A stretch of DNA of 64,000 nucleotides from Chryseobacterium aquaeductus (GTDB lineage Bacteria > Bacteroidota > Bacteroidia > Flavobacteriales > Weeksellaceae): assembly GCF_905175375.1 (NCBI RefSeq), contig NZ_CAJIMS010000001.1, positions 372,001-436,000 on the forward strand, written 5' to 3'. Below, piece after piece: positions 44,108-52,454 of the stretch (position 1 is the first letter of the stretch; every line of letters starts with the position of its first letter). The position numbers and the translations under genes are program-made. Below the pieces are notes generated by a model. The model made no database searches and was not told the DNA's origin. It was given only the letters and a program-made list of their open reading frames with translations.

Positions 44108-44920
44108 TCAACATCCTTCTCTAATTTCATACACAATTTTCCAGTACACTTTTCCATCTATTTTGACAAACGATTTATCGATGCCGTCAAGTGTAAGTAA
44201 AGTGATTTCGCTGATAGGCAAAACACTGAATTCGTGTGCATCATCCAAATTAATTTCTTTGCGACGGTATTCGGCATTTTTATAATGTTTTTTGGAAATA
44301 GGATTAATTCTGTCTTTTTTGTAAAATTTTTGCATTATAATTTTATGGCTAATGTCTAATTCAATTTTATCAATATTAATAGCAAACCATCCTGAATATT
44401 CTCTTAAAATTTCTTTTTTGTTATTTTCGTTTTTATAAAAAGAAAACGATTTGTCAAGGTTTGAAAACACAAAAATATCATCATAATTATCAGCAACGGT
44501 GGTGGTGTACAACTGCCAATAACCTGATAAAGTTTCTTGATAATTGACATCAGAAGTTGGGATTATTATTGCATTTTCAAATAGTAAAATCTTATCAATA
44601 TTGTGTTTTTCTTGTGGATTCAATTCGTTTTCGTCAATATTGTTTTTGGTGGGATTGTACCAAGGATATTTTTTGAAATATTGAGTTAATGCTTCGTCTT
44701 TAAAAATCATTCCTTTTCGAGCATAGGGCAGATTTCGTAAATATTTTAATTCGGTTTTGGTTAAATAAGCCAACGATTCTTCTGCAAAAACTTTTTTTGC
44801 ATCCAATAAATAAAATAGAGACAGATCGTCTAAATAATTTACGGAATAGGATTTTTGCTTTTGCGAAAAAGTGTTTTGAAAAGTCATTACCAGTAGAATT
44901 ATTAAAAATTTACTTTTCAT
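44108..44920 (-). CDS. Secreted YARHG-domain protein
   Basis: The 270-residue product has a signal peptide ending TFSQ. The YARHG domain lies at about residues 55-95: LTKTELKYLRNLPYARKGMI with FKDEALTQYFKKYPWYNPTK, where the core YARHG is YARKG here. C-terminal strands follow (WFAINIDKIELDISHKIIMQ; SVLPISEITLLTLDGIDKSF). YARHG domains occur in extracellular bacterial proteins of unclear function. Its ATG overlaps the upstream stop (ATGA). A broken copy lies at the island edge (40533-41021). Confidence 0.78.
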   Translation of the reverse strand: MKSKFLIILLVMTFQNTFSQKQKSYSVNYLDDLSLFYLLDAKKVFAEESLAYLTKTELKYLRNLPYARKGMIFKDEALTQYFKKYPWYNPTKNNIDENELNPQEKHNIDKILLFENAIIIPTSDVNYQETLSGYWQLYTTTVADNYDDIFVFSNLDKSFSFYKNENNKKEILREYSGWFAINIDKIELDISHKIIMQKFYKKDRINPISKKHYKNAEYRRKEINLDDAHEFSVLPISEITLLTLDGIDKSFVKIDGKVYWKIVYEIREGC

Positions 44921-45717
44921 TTTTTCGAGTTTTGCTTCACAAAATAATCGCCGTTGTATTTATAGATAATATTTTTTGATGTTACATTTCCTTTGGTATC
45001 AACTACAGGAATGGTAATGGTTTGCAACGATTTGTTAAAGAAAATTAATTTCACCGGTCGTTCTTTATGATTTTCAACCGAAAAGAAATTATATGAAAAA
45101 CCAAGCGTATTGGTAAAGCCCGATTTGGTTTTAATTTTGGAATATTGCGTATTAAATTCTTCTTTTTCAAAATCGAAAACATTCACTGCTTGATAACAAT
45201 CTCTTCCCGAAAGGATTCTATTTTCGCAGCCCATATAAAAAGTATTCAACTCGTCAGTTAACTGAAATATTTCCGAATAAAATCCACCTGGCGTGCCTTC
45301 TTCTTTTTCGATAGTATAGGTGTACATTTTTCCGTATTGCTCATATACAAATACGTTATTGTAAAACTGCATAGAGCCGCCGGTTTGCAAATTCCACGAA
45401 AAAATGCAAAACGTTTTATCGGGCGAAGTGGCTTTGTAAAACTGATAGTCTTTTAGTTTCGGGAAATTATATGTTAAAATTTCTTTGTTTGAAAGTGCAT
45501 ATTTCATAATTTTTTGTTTCAGAATTTTATTTTCTGTAATCAAACTATCAAAAGCAGTTTCTTCCGTTCGGCGAGATAAATAGCCGAAATTATCGATTTT
45601 TTTTAAACTAATTAGCAAATCATTTTCGATACTTTCGATCGTTTGAGCCAATGAAAATATTGGGCAAAATAGTAAGAGAATTATGGGCAATAAAATAGTT
45701 GCCTTAATAGTTTTCAT
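44917..45717 (-). CDS. Hypothetical secreted protein
   Basis: Not recognised. The 266-residue product has a strong signal peptide (MKTIKATILLPIILLLFCPI, ending SLAQ) and a mature part of mixed beta strands (YQFYKATSPDKTFCIFSWNL, MQFYNNVFVYEQYGKMYTYT, PVKLIFFNKSLQTITIPVVD) with several Cys (DKTFCIFSW, YMGCENR, GRDCYQ). It probably acts in the periplasm or outside. The ATG at 45717 is chosen over a TTG one codon upstream. It overlaps both neighbours by a few nucleotides. Confidence 0.68.
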   Translation of the reverse strand: MKTIKATILLPIILLLFCPIFSLAQTIESIENDLLISLKKIDNFGYLSRRTEETAFDSLITENKILKQKIMKYALSNKEILTYNFPKLKDYQFYKATSPDKTFCIFSWNLQTGGSMQFYNNVFVYEQYGKMYTYTIEKEEGTPGGFYSEIFQLTDELNTFYMGCENRILSGRDCYQAVNVFDFEKEEFNTQYSKIKTKSGFTNTLGFSYNFFSVENHKERPVKLIFFNKSLQTITIPVVDTKGNVTSKNIIYKYNGDYFVKQNSKK

Positions 45718-46408
45718 CAAATTTCAGTTTTTTAAGTTTCAAATTTTTTTGCCAACCGTACGGAAAAATACCATTACCATTTTCAGCAATTTTGGTCATT
45801 ATTTCTTTTACTTTGTTCTGAATTTTAATGGGCAAGGTGTAAAACGACTTATCTACTTGCGTATTTCTGCCCGAATCCATTCCACTATTTTGGTGGTGAA
45901 TGGCATATTTCTTTCCTTTATGAATGGTGATGATTTTAATTTTTCCTTCATCAACATTGTTTTTACTTCGTATTCCGTAAACAATTATGGGATCGGAAAT
46001 TCCGTCGCCATCAATATCATTAATTTGCAAAAACTTGGTCCATATCCAAATAGAAAAATAAGGATCATTTTTTACATCTTCGGTTTTTAAAAAGTCTGTT
46101 ACAGTCCAATTGGTTTTTAAAATTCCGTTGGTCGAAAGGACATCAACCAATTTTATTTTATCAAACAAAGGGCTGTCTTCATTCTTGCTGTATTCGCTTT
46201 CCATAAGGGTTAAGTAGTGCAGTCCAGCCTTGTCTTTGTATTCAAAAACTTTATAAATTGGAATATCAATTCCAAAATCTGTTTTTACTTTTTCGGTAAA
46301 TAGTTTGGCAACCATATCATCTGAAACCAATTGGCTGTTGGCGGGAATGGTTTGCGAAAAAATAATTTTTGCAAGCAATAAGCATAAAATTAAAATGAAT
46401 TTTTTCAT
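45704..46408 (-). CDS. Hypothetical secreted protein with EF-hand-like loop
   Basis: A 234-residue product with a signal peptide (MKKFILILCLLLAKIIFSQ). The mature part starts NSQLVSDDMVAKLFTEKVKT, then DFGIDIPIYKVFEYKDKAGL and HYLTLMESEY. An Asp-rich loop LQINDIDGDGISDPIIVYGI resembles the calcium-binding DxDxDG motif of FG-GAP/dockerin-type repeats. The layout recalls a Bacteroidetes family labelled as surface-polysaccharide related (M949_RS01915), though this is uncertain. ATG at 46408 overlaps the upstream stop (ATGA). Confidence 0.65.
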   Translation of the reverse strand: MKKFILILCLLLAKIIFSQTIPANSQLVSDDMVAKLFTEKVKTDFGIDIPIYKVFEYKDKAGLHYLTLMESEYSKNEDSPLFDKIKLVDVLSTNGILKTNWTVTDFLKTEDVKNDPYFSIWIWTKFLQINDIDGDGISDPIIVYGIRSKNNVDEGKIKIITIHKGKKYAIHHQNSGMDSGRNTQVDKSFYTLPIKIQNKVKEIMTKIAENGNGIFPYGWQKNLKLKKLKFDENY

Positions 46409-46917
46409 CTGCAATAAGCATTTTTAATTATTATTTTCAATCGTTCGTACCACAATTTTTTGTCTTTTGTGGGGTATTGAATTTGCATTTTCATTACTTC
46501 ATCTTTGCGTACCCAAGTTACTTCGGCAAACTCATATTTATCTAAAAAATTGTTATAATAACCAATGGCATAATAGCAATTTTTGTTTTTCAAAATCTCT
46601 TTTTGAGTTACAATTTTGCCATTTGCGTAGGTTTCGTCGTTATAGGTTTCTGCAAAATAAGTTTCTAAACTAATTGTTGTATCATCTCTATAAAATCCTT
46701 GAACATCGATAGTGGTATTTTTATTTTTCTTACCCACAAACGAATGATGGCAACGCTCTGAGCCACTTTTTTCTTTCATTTCTTTCAATGGCAATGGCAA
46801 ACAATATTCAATCTGCTCAATGTTGTTGAACATTTGCAAGCCCAAGCCTAAGGATTTTTCTTGTGAGAAAATGGAGGTGTTCAGGAGTAATGCTATGATG
46901 ATTATTTTGATTCTCAT
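46405..46917 (-). CDS. Hypothetical secreted protein
   Basis: Not recognised. The 170-residue product has a signal peptide (MRIKIIIIALLLNTSIFSQ) and Cys at YCLPLPLKEM, RCHHSFVGK, KNCYYAIGYY and NAYCR, which could form two disulfides. The mature part is beta-rich with aromatic strands (VQGFYRDDTTISLETYFAET; EFAEVTWVRKDEVMKMQIQY). Its stop overlaps the downstream gene and its start overlaps the upstream stop, so the genes are coupled in sequence. Confidence 0.65.
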   Translation of the reverse strand: MRIKIIIIALLLNTSIFSQEKSLGLGLQMFNNIEQIEYCLPLPLKEMKEKSGSERCHHSFVGKKNKNTTIDVQGFYRDDTTISLETYFAETYNDETYANGKIVTQKEILKNKNCYYAIGYYNNFLDKYEFAEVTWVRKDEVMKMQIQYPTKDKKLWYERLKIIIKNAYCR

Positions 46918-47135
46918 TAGGTTTGTTTTCTAAAATATTTTAATGAAAATGCTAAGACAATTAGACCAAAACCAAGACCAACATAAACACACCTAGTGCT
47001 GAAATAATCTTCTGGATTTTCTCCATCATGCGATAACGTATATTGAAATGAATCTAAAAAATAAGTTGCAATCTGGTAAATAATTACCAAAATTCCGCAG
47101 AAAATAAGTAGGAAAATGATTGAAGACTTTAGCAT
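46917..47135 (-). CDS. Small two-helix membrane protein
   Basis: Not recognised. The 72-residue frame has helix 1 (IIFLLIFCGILVIIYQIATY) and helix 2 (CVYVGLGFGLIVLAFSLKYF) joined by a short acidic loop (LSHDGENPEDYFSTR). Coding is supported by the tight junctions: the upstream gene's stop is directly followed by its ATG, and its stop shares a base with the next ATG. Its role is unknown. Confidence 0.62.
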   Translation of the reverse strand: MLKSSIIFLLIFCGILVIIYQIATYFLDSFQYTLSHDGENPEDYFSTRCVYVGLGFGLIVLAFSLKYFRKQT

Positions 47136-47630
47136 TTATAACGTAATTACTTCGGTTGATAAATCACTCAATTTCAAACTAACTTTTTCGTTGTTTGAAT
47201 TAAAATCAACAATTTTATTTTCTTTAAAATTAATTATTTGACTTTGTTTTGTATTCAAATTTACTAAAATATATTTATCTCTATGCACCACCACTAATTG
47301 ATTGTTATAAAAATAATTCCCTAGAAATATGAGCGTTGATAGGTCTTCGTAGGGCAAATAAAAAACGAGCAAAGTAGATAGATCGATATAAAACGATTCG
47401 CCTTCATCTGGTATAAAAACGTAGCGATTATCTTCCGATGCAAAACAAAAATGATCTAAATTAAAATTGAGATAAATTTCTTTATTTTTTAAAATATCAT
47501 TTCTCAATTCATTATTTAAATACAAATTGGCTTGCCACAAACTACGAACATTGTTGGGCTCGTCATAATCTATGATATGCAAAATTGCTTCTGTATTTTT
47601 GTAAGTTGCACTAAACTTTTTGTCAATCAT
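47136..47630 (-). CDS. Hypothetical protein of the island array
   Basis: Not recognised. The 164-residue soluble protein has repeated short strands with aromatic-hydrophobic pairs (HFCFASEDNRYVFIPDEGES, FYIDLSTLLVFYLPYEDL, LVVVHRDKYILVNLNTKQSQ), a pattern like two or three blades of a beta propeller. There is no signal peptide or membrane helix. It is adjacent to the membrane peptide gene downstream, and 3 nt separate it from the upstream gene. Confidence 0.6.
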   Translation of the reverse strand: MIDKKFSATYKNTEAILHIIDYDEPNNVRSLWQANLYLNNELRNDILKNKEIYLNFNLDHFCFASEDNRYVFIPDEGESFYIDLSTLLVFYLPYEDLSTLIFLGNYFYNNQLVVVHRDKYILVNLNTKQSQIINFKENKIVDFNSNNEKVSLKLSDLSTEVITL

Positions 47631-47633
47631 TTT

Positions 47634-47960
47634 TTAGAAAAAACTTTTATAAATTTTTTCTTCTTTGGCGGTATCTCTTACTTTTCCTTCGGATAGATTG
47701 GCTACCAGTTCATTGTAATTGTTCCAATGTAAATTTTTGATCATATACGATGTTTTTGCGGTATAAATAGTAAATTCGGTCCAACTTACTAAACCATTAT
47801 TTAGTTTTTTATTGACCGAAGTCCACGATAAAATATCGGCTCTCTTAATGGTTTTTTTTGGTAAAAAAATACCTTTTGCCTCCATTCTATCGGCATAAAT
47901 GTCTATTTTATTAAAGTACAAGCTGCTGCGTTTGTTGCCACTTAAAATTGGTGTATCCAT
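47634..47960 (-). CDS. Hypothetical PH-like (YcxB-type) protein
   Basis: A 108-residue protein of strands followed by a C-terminal helix: YFNKIDIYADRMEAKGIFLP, RADILSWTSVNKKLNNGLVS, WTEFTIYTAKTSYMIKNLHW, YNELVANLSEGK. The order matches small bacterial PH-like domains of the YcxB/DUF kind, which are often cytoplasmic tails of membrane proteins. The assignment rests on pattern only. It is part of the array, with a 12-nt gap upstream and a 3-nt gap downstream. Confidence 0.6.
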   Translation of the reverse strand: MDTPILSGNKRSSLYFNKIDIYADRMEAKGIFLPKKTIKRADILSWTSVNKKLNNGLVSWTEFTIYTAKTSYMIKNLHWNNYNELVANLSEGKVRDTAKEEKIYKSFF

Positions 47961-47972
47961 TTTTTTTATAAA

Positions 47973-48410
47973 TTAATTAATATGTGAAAGTATTTTTACA
48001 TTTTTAGGATCGTCTTTCAAATAAACTACGGTCAATGTATCTCCAGGTTTATAGGTGCTAAATTCGGTTCTGCCAATGGTTACGCTGGTAGTTACATAAT
48101 CACCCATGGTGGTTTTGAGTTTTATTTTATCAAAGATTTCGTCAATCTTTTTTTCGGTTGCTGTTTTTCCTATGGTATCGGTTTTTGTTGTGGGTATTGG
48201 ATCGCCTTGGGTAAACATAGCAATATCCATCATATAACTTGGTGTTTTTCGGGTGCCGTTTTTATAAGTTGATAGCACCGATGCTTTTACTCTGATGCCT
48301 TCTTTTAAAAATAAGGCATCTTCTTTTTTGGACAAATAAAAGACGATGCCTAAGCCTATTACAAGCAAGCCAACGCAGGTAAAGACGATGTTTTTAAGGT
48401 TTAGTTTCAT
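47973..48410 (-). CDS. DUF3592-like membrane-anchored protein
   Basis: The 145-residue product has one N-terminal helix (NIVFTCVGLLVIGLGIVFYL) and a beta-rich outer domain (GIRVKASVLSTYKNGTRKTP; DYVTTSVTIGRTEFSTYKPG; DTLTVVYLKDDPKNVKIL). The strand pattern ending in 'GDTLTVVYLKDDPKNVKI' is like DUF3592 proteins, which contain similar G-D-x-V-x-V-x-Y motifs. Function is unknown. The ATG at 48410 is preferred to an upstream TTG. The gap to the upstream gene is 7 nt. Confidence 0.65.
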   Translation of the reverse strand: MKLNLKNIVFTCVGLLVIGLGIVFYLSKKEDALFLKEGIRVKASVLSTYKNGTRKTPSYMMDIAMFTQGDPIPTTKTDTIGKTATEKKIDEIFDKIKLKTTMGDYVTTSVTIGRTEFSTYKPGDTLTVVYLKDDPKNVKILSHIN

Positions 48411-48417
48411 CAGCAAA

Positions 48418-48756
48418 TTATTTATTTAAATTTACTTCTATTCTTTTACATACTGCTACATCGGCATCGGATACGCTATACAAATCGCCATTGGCACCAA
48501 AAACTTCTATCTGAATAAAGTTGTTTATAATGCTTAAATATATTTTCTCAATCCCTATAAACGTATAACCATAAAAGTTCAAAATATTCTCGGATTCGGG
48601 AAATGGAATGCCTAATTTCTGCAATTTTTGCATCAAATCTGCTTCATCTTCAAAAGACAGTTTCCATATCAAACTATCGCCATCGTTTGCATGACCACCA
48701 ATAGCGTGTTTGAAAGTGAAATATTTTAATTGATTGGTTAATTCTTCCATGGTCAT
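48418..48756 (-). CDS. Hypothetical protein of the island array
   Basis: Not recognised. The 112-residue soluble, acidic protein has helices (MEELTNQLKYFTFKHAIGGH; ADLMQKLQKLGIPFPESENI) and strands (LSIINNFIQIEVFGANGDLY). Size, charge and lack of signal recall small cytoplasmic immunity or antitoxin-like proteins, but no motif proves this. ATGs at 48756 and 48750 are both possible. It is second in the array after the beta-flower-like gene. Confidence 0.58.
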   Translation of the reverse strand: MTMEELTNQLKYFTFKHAIGGHANDGDSLIWKLSFEDEADLMQKLQKLGIPFPESENILNFYGYTFIGIEKIYLSIINNFIQIEVFGANGDLYSVSDADVAVCKRIEVNLNK

Positions 48757-48793
48757 AAATTAATTCGAAAATTCATACAACTCACTCTGAATT

Positions 48794-49258
48794 CTAATTG
48801 AATTTAAAGAAAAAATAAACTACCGCCGCCCATTCTCTCTTTACACCGTTTGCATAGCCTATAGTGCTATGGCTGCTGTTTTCAACAGTTCCGTTATCTT
48901 TTACATAACCAATTGTGCTATGGTTACTGTTTTCAATAGTTCCATCTTTTTTTACGTACCCTACGGTGCTATGACTGCTGTTTTCTATAGTGCCGTCACT
49001 TTTTATGTAACCAATCGTGCTATGACTTTTGTTTTCAATCGTTCCATCACTTTTGATATAACCTGCAGTGCTATGACTTTTGTTTTCAATCGTTCCATCA
49101 CTTTTGATATAACCTGCAGTGCTATGACTGCTGGTTTCAATTGTACCATCACTTTTGATATAACCTGATGTCGAGTGGCTACTACTCTCTATACTTTGAG
49201 CTTTTGCAATTGTCGATAGCATTATTAATGCTAAAATTGTGATTTTTTTCAATTTCAT
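48794..49258 (-). CDS. Secreted repeat protein, 5-fold beta-flower-like
   Basis: The 154-residue product has a signal peptide ending AKAQ. Seven tandem 17-residue repeats follow, of the form SSHSTxGYIKSDGTIEN, encoded by a 51-bp DNA repeat. The tail is GVKREWAAVVYFFFKFN. The repeats (hydrophobic GYIK, DGTIEN turn) match the Bacteroidetes '5-fold beta-flower' type. The number is seven here, so the array has probably expanded. It is the first gene of the island's minus-strand array, with a TAAATTTG box 23 nt upstream. Confidence 0.75.
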   Translation of the reverse strand: MKLKKITILALIMLSTIAKAQSIESSSHSTSGYIKSDGTIETSSHSTAGYIKSDGTIENKSHSTAGYIKSDGTIENKSHSTIGYIKSDGTIENSSHSTVGYVKKDGTIENSNHSTIGYVKDNGTVENSSHSTIGYANGVKREWAAVVYFFFKFN

Positions 49259-49281
49259 TTTAATTTATTTTTATAATTATT

Positions 49282-49289
49282 CAAATTTA
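49282..49289 (-). promoter_or_regulatory. -7 promoter box at the head of the island array
   Basis: TAAATTTG on the minus strand lies 23 nt before the ATG of the beta-flower-like gene. All 15 genes downstream lie on the same strand without large gaps, so it could drive the whole array. No -33 TTG was found. Confidence 0.4.
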
Positions 49290-49565
49290 CCGAAATTATA
49301 GTTTGTCGCGAAAAAAAAATCCTGAATCTAAAGCCGAAACCTTTACAATTTAAGGTTATAATAGTGAAATCATGTATTATTTAGTAAGATTAAAGAACAA
49401 AACAACAACAATATGATAGAGAAATCGTTAATATTACTAATGCTAAAATTAAATAATCAATCTATATTAAATTATAGAGTCATTTAAAAGATTCCAAAAG
49501 CCAAGATGCAAAAAAAAGTATTATAGGATGACGAAAATTCGTCACAAGTATTTTAAATTTCTTCT
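49290..49565. other. Intergenic region with one palindrome
   Basis: No gene is seen. The perfect palindromic hairpin TGACGAAAATTCGTCA lies at 49529-49544. A partial copy, ATGACGAAAATTCG, occurs at 24999-25012, so the motif may be a dispersed extragenic element. Confidence 0.4.
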
Positions 49566-50975
49566 TTGATATTTTTGACTTTTAAAATGGATTTTTTTAG
49601 TAGTTTTGTACCTAATGAAAAAATATAACAAATACCATTTCACCATTAAAATTTTATATGCTTTAGGAATTCATAACCAACTCCTAGCCAACTCTTTCAC
49701 TTCTTCAATCCCTCGTTCTACTACTCAGAATTGAAAAGACCTGAAACCTGAAAAATTTGTGGGTAATGAATTTGCTGCTCAGGTAGAACATGATTTGGAA
49801 AAGGTAAAATTGATTCTTGATGAAAGAATCAAAAAGATGACTTTTGCTTTTTATGCATTCTGTAGATTATATCTCACGATTCTTGAATTCATCGGTAAGA
49901 AAAATTTTGAGAAAATTATCCTTCACAATAAGGAAGCTGTTATTGATCTTGTTTCTAATCTCCCTGTAGGGTTTGATCGGAATTTAGTTTGTAAGTTCTT
50001 GCAAATTACTCCGGATCAATTCAATATCTGGAATAGTAATCATCTTTTTAGATGTTCTATATCTATCATCAGATAATGCAAAAAACGATTTCCTAATCAG
50101 ATTTCTCAAAAAGAAATCAATGTTTTAAAAAGCCTCATGTCCAGAAAAAGATTTTCAGCCTGGAGCATTGCTTCAGTTTGGGGATATGTTATTAAAAAAG
50201 GAAATATCTCAATGTCCAGAACTTCCTGGTACAGGTATTGTCTTCGTTTAGAAATTTCTCAAAACGAAAACCCATAATAAACCCAGAAAAAGAGGCTCAG
50301 TAAAAGCTTCCCGTCCCTATGAAATCTAGCATGCAGACGTTACAGAGTTTGTGACTTCCGATAATGTCAAATTCTACATTCATACGGTCTTGGATAACTT
50401 TTCAAGAAAAGTGATTGCCTACACTATATCTCGTGATAAAATTGCCAAAACAAGACTCATTAGTCTGAAAGAGGCAATACTTTTACAATTCAGCAAAAAT
50501 ACTCTCTCCTGCTGATTTGGATCTCATTGTGGATGGTGGGGCGGAAAACAATAACTTCAGAATCCGAAACTTTATCCGACATTGCCAAGTGAATATTCAA
50601 AAGAAAATTGCGTTCAAAGATGTCTATTTTCTAATTCTATGATTGAAGGGCATTTTCAAATTTTCAAGAAATTTCTACGTTGCCAGGGTGAAATTCATTC
50701 ACGGGATTTTCACAAAATCATTGAGTTCTTCGTAAAAGATTACACTTTTATTAGACCTCATTATTATCATTGGACCTACACTCCTGATGCGATTCATAAT
50801 AATCCTGAACTATTCAATATCAAACCACAGCTTGAACATATCAATAAAGAGCGATTAAAAAATAATCGTAATTCGTGTTGTAAAGCAGCATAGGGTTTTC
50901 ATGAGAAAATACTGTTTCAAGGATAGTTTATATTCTTTTCTAAAGTTCCATTTTAAACATCAAAGTCAAAGTGCT
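49566..50975 (+). mobile_element. Degenerate IS3-like insertion sequence
   Basis: A dead transposase gene (49615-50893) is flanked by related ends. TTTAAAATGGA at 49581-49591 is repeated inverted at 50947-50957, and CTTTGA-type words lie outside both (49564 and about 50963-50975). The outer limits are approximate. The IS has accumulated several stop codons and frame changes, so it is old. Confidence 0.6.
49615..50893 (+). pseudogene. Transposase/integrase (rve, DDE) pseudogene
   Basis: The frame starts MKKYNKYHFTIKILYALGIH but has in-frame stops at 49732 (TGA in place of Trp) and 50074, more at about 50276, a TAG in PYEI*HADVTEF, and frame changes near 50270, 50515 and 50630. Read through, the parts give a helix-turn-helix region and an integrase core with Asp in HADVTEF, Asp in LIVDGGAENNN and Glu in SMIEGHFQIFKKF, the DDE triad spacing of IS3-type enzymes. 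It cannot make an active protein. Confidence 0.8.
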
Positions 50976-51044
50976 TTTTCTTTTTGGATAAATAAAATAC
51001 AAATTTTCAGCTTTTTATACAAGCATGAAACTTCTTTTAGTATT

Positions 51045-51140
51045 ACCATCAGTCTGCACCAATATTAGTACACACTGATGGTGAATAACTTATTTTCATC
51101 CCTCATAATGAGACCTCGTAATACTTTTGAGGTTTTTTTT
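51045..51140. other. Intergenic inverted repeat and hairpin
   Basis: ACCATCAGT (51045-51053) and ACTGATGGT (51074-51082) are perfect inverted repeats with a 20-nt spacer. A second hairpin, ACCTC with GAGGT (about 51112-51134) followed by eight T, could be a plus-strand terminator. No gene is visible between 50894 and 51242. Confidence 0.5.
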
Positions 51141-51242
51141 ATCTCAAAATTTATTTCATGAGAGGGAGCCTACATTAATTGATATGAATTGATTTTAGTA
51201 TCCAGATATTTTTGACTTCTGAAAACACAGATTAATAATTTG

Positions 51243-51954
51243 TTAAAACATATAGCCCACTTTAATGCCGTACCTGAAGGTCGGAAGATTAATTTTATCA
51301 GTTTTTTGATTCGTATCAAACTTTACGTCAAGTTTATAGTTATCGTACAAATTGTAAATTTCCAAAGCATCGTTAAGGTCATTATAAAAACCTTGCGGTA
51401 AAGGTTTATTTTCTTTTATCTCGAAAGTATTCGAGCCAAAGCCAGGTCCAGCAATTAAAAAATCGGCAAAAAACTTTTTCTTTATAACAAGTTTATAGCC
51501 TACCTGCAATCCAACAGCTGTAGTTTTTACTTGTGCTACTAGGTCTATAGGGCTTGTTTGGTAATTATTATCCGTATAAATACCTTCAATGGGAGTTTTG
51601 TAATTTTGATATTTCAGATATCCCCCAATATAGAAACCTGTCATTCCTCCTTTTTCCAGATACCACCTAAACTCTGGGATAATTTTAATTCCTGAAAATT
51701 CAAACTTTTTGGTGGAAATTTTATCTATATCAATACCTTCGACGCTGAAAATACCGGAATTGTATTTATAGCCTACGTTTAGCCCTATACTCATTGAGGA
51801 ACTTATGCTTCTCTCATAAGTACCCTGAATGCTGCCAAAAAACAATCCAAAGGGATCTATCGAAATATTATTACGCAACGAATTATCGTTCATTCTTCCA
51901 ACTTGCGCGTTGATTGTAATTGAAAATAAAAATAGAATAGACTAAGCTTTTCAT
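51243..51954 (-). pseudogene. Outer-membrane beta-barrel protein, frameshifted in the signal peptide
   Basis: The main frame (51893 down) encodes a 216-residue barrel-like protein (SIGLNVGYKYNSGIFSVEGI, GFYIGGYLKYQNYKTPIEGI, RYGIKVGYMF end). Upstream, an ATG at 51954 starts a signal peptide (MKSLVYSIFIF) in another frame; after a one-base shift it joins FSITINAQVGRMNDNSLRNN, which has the expected cleavage at NAQ. The shift near 51925 therefore splits the export signal from the barrel. Without export the protein would not reach the membrane. A sequencing error is an alternative. Confidence 0.7.
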
Positions 51955-52111
51955 AGTTAATGATTTATGTTATTAATTATATTTATTATGAGCCTATTGA
52001 TTAGGCTCTTTCAAGCCATGAGCGGCTTATGTAAAGATTCTAATATTTTCAACATCATTGTTTCTTTGTTTTTAATTGATTTCAAAGAATTAAATTTTAA
52101 TGAAGATCTCA

Positions 52112-52240
52112 TCACATTGTTTTGGGATTTGTAGCTAAATGTAAATCGAAAAATAATTTATTCAGGTGTTCTTTCATATTGTTTTGACCAAAAAAAATTA
52201 AACTTAAAAAAGTAAATGCTATACTTAGGATACTTTTCAT
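52112..52240 (-). pseudogene. Remnant of a small secreted-protein gene
   Basis: ATG at 52240 opens a 42-codon frame with a signal peptide (MKSILSIAFTFLSLIFFGQN) and then NNMKEHLNKLFFDLHLATNP before a stop. After a one-base shift the sequence continues as QCDEIFIKI, suggesting a longer original gene. The rest of 51955-52454 has no recognisable gene. Confidence 0.4.
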
Positions 52241-52454
52241 GATAAAATGATTATGTCTATCTTATGTTGATGAACTTATTTAATTATTATTAAAAACGAT
52301 TGATTTTATCAAAACTTATTTAAAAAATAATAGTATACTGGTACTTAAGATTGCTATATTTTAATTTATCAAAACGTACTTCTCGAACCATCTTTTTTAC
52401 GTGCAGTTTATTATGCTTGCCAAAAAATATTGGATAAAAAGTTAGTATTTGTCA

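Noticed and set aside
48869..49168. Plus-strand frame opposite the repeat gene
   Set aside because: It is the antisense of the 51-bp repeats, so its open length follows from the repeat on the minus strand.
48794..49258. CRISPR array from the regular 51-bp units
   Set aside because: The repeats are in frame, encode a regular protein, have no variable spacers and no cas genes nearby.
49759..50076. Short transposase-like frame read as an independent gene
   Set aside because: It is an internal part of the same interrupted transposase, between in-frame stops, so it was merged into the pseudogene.
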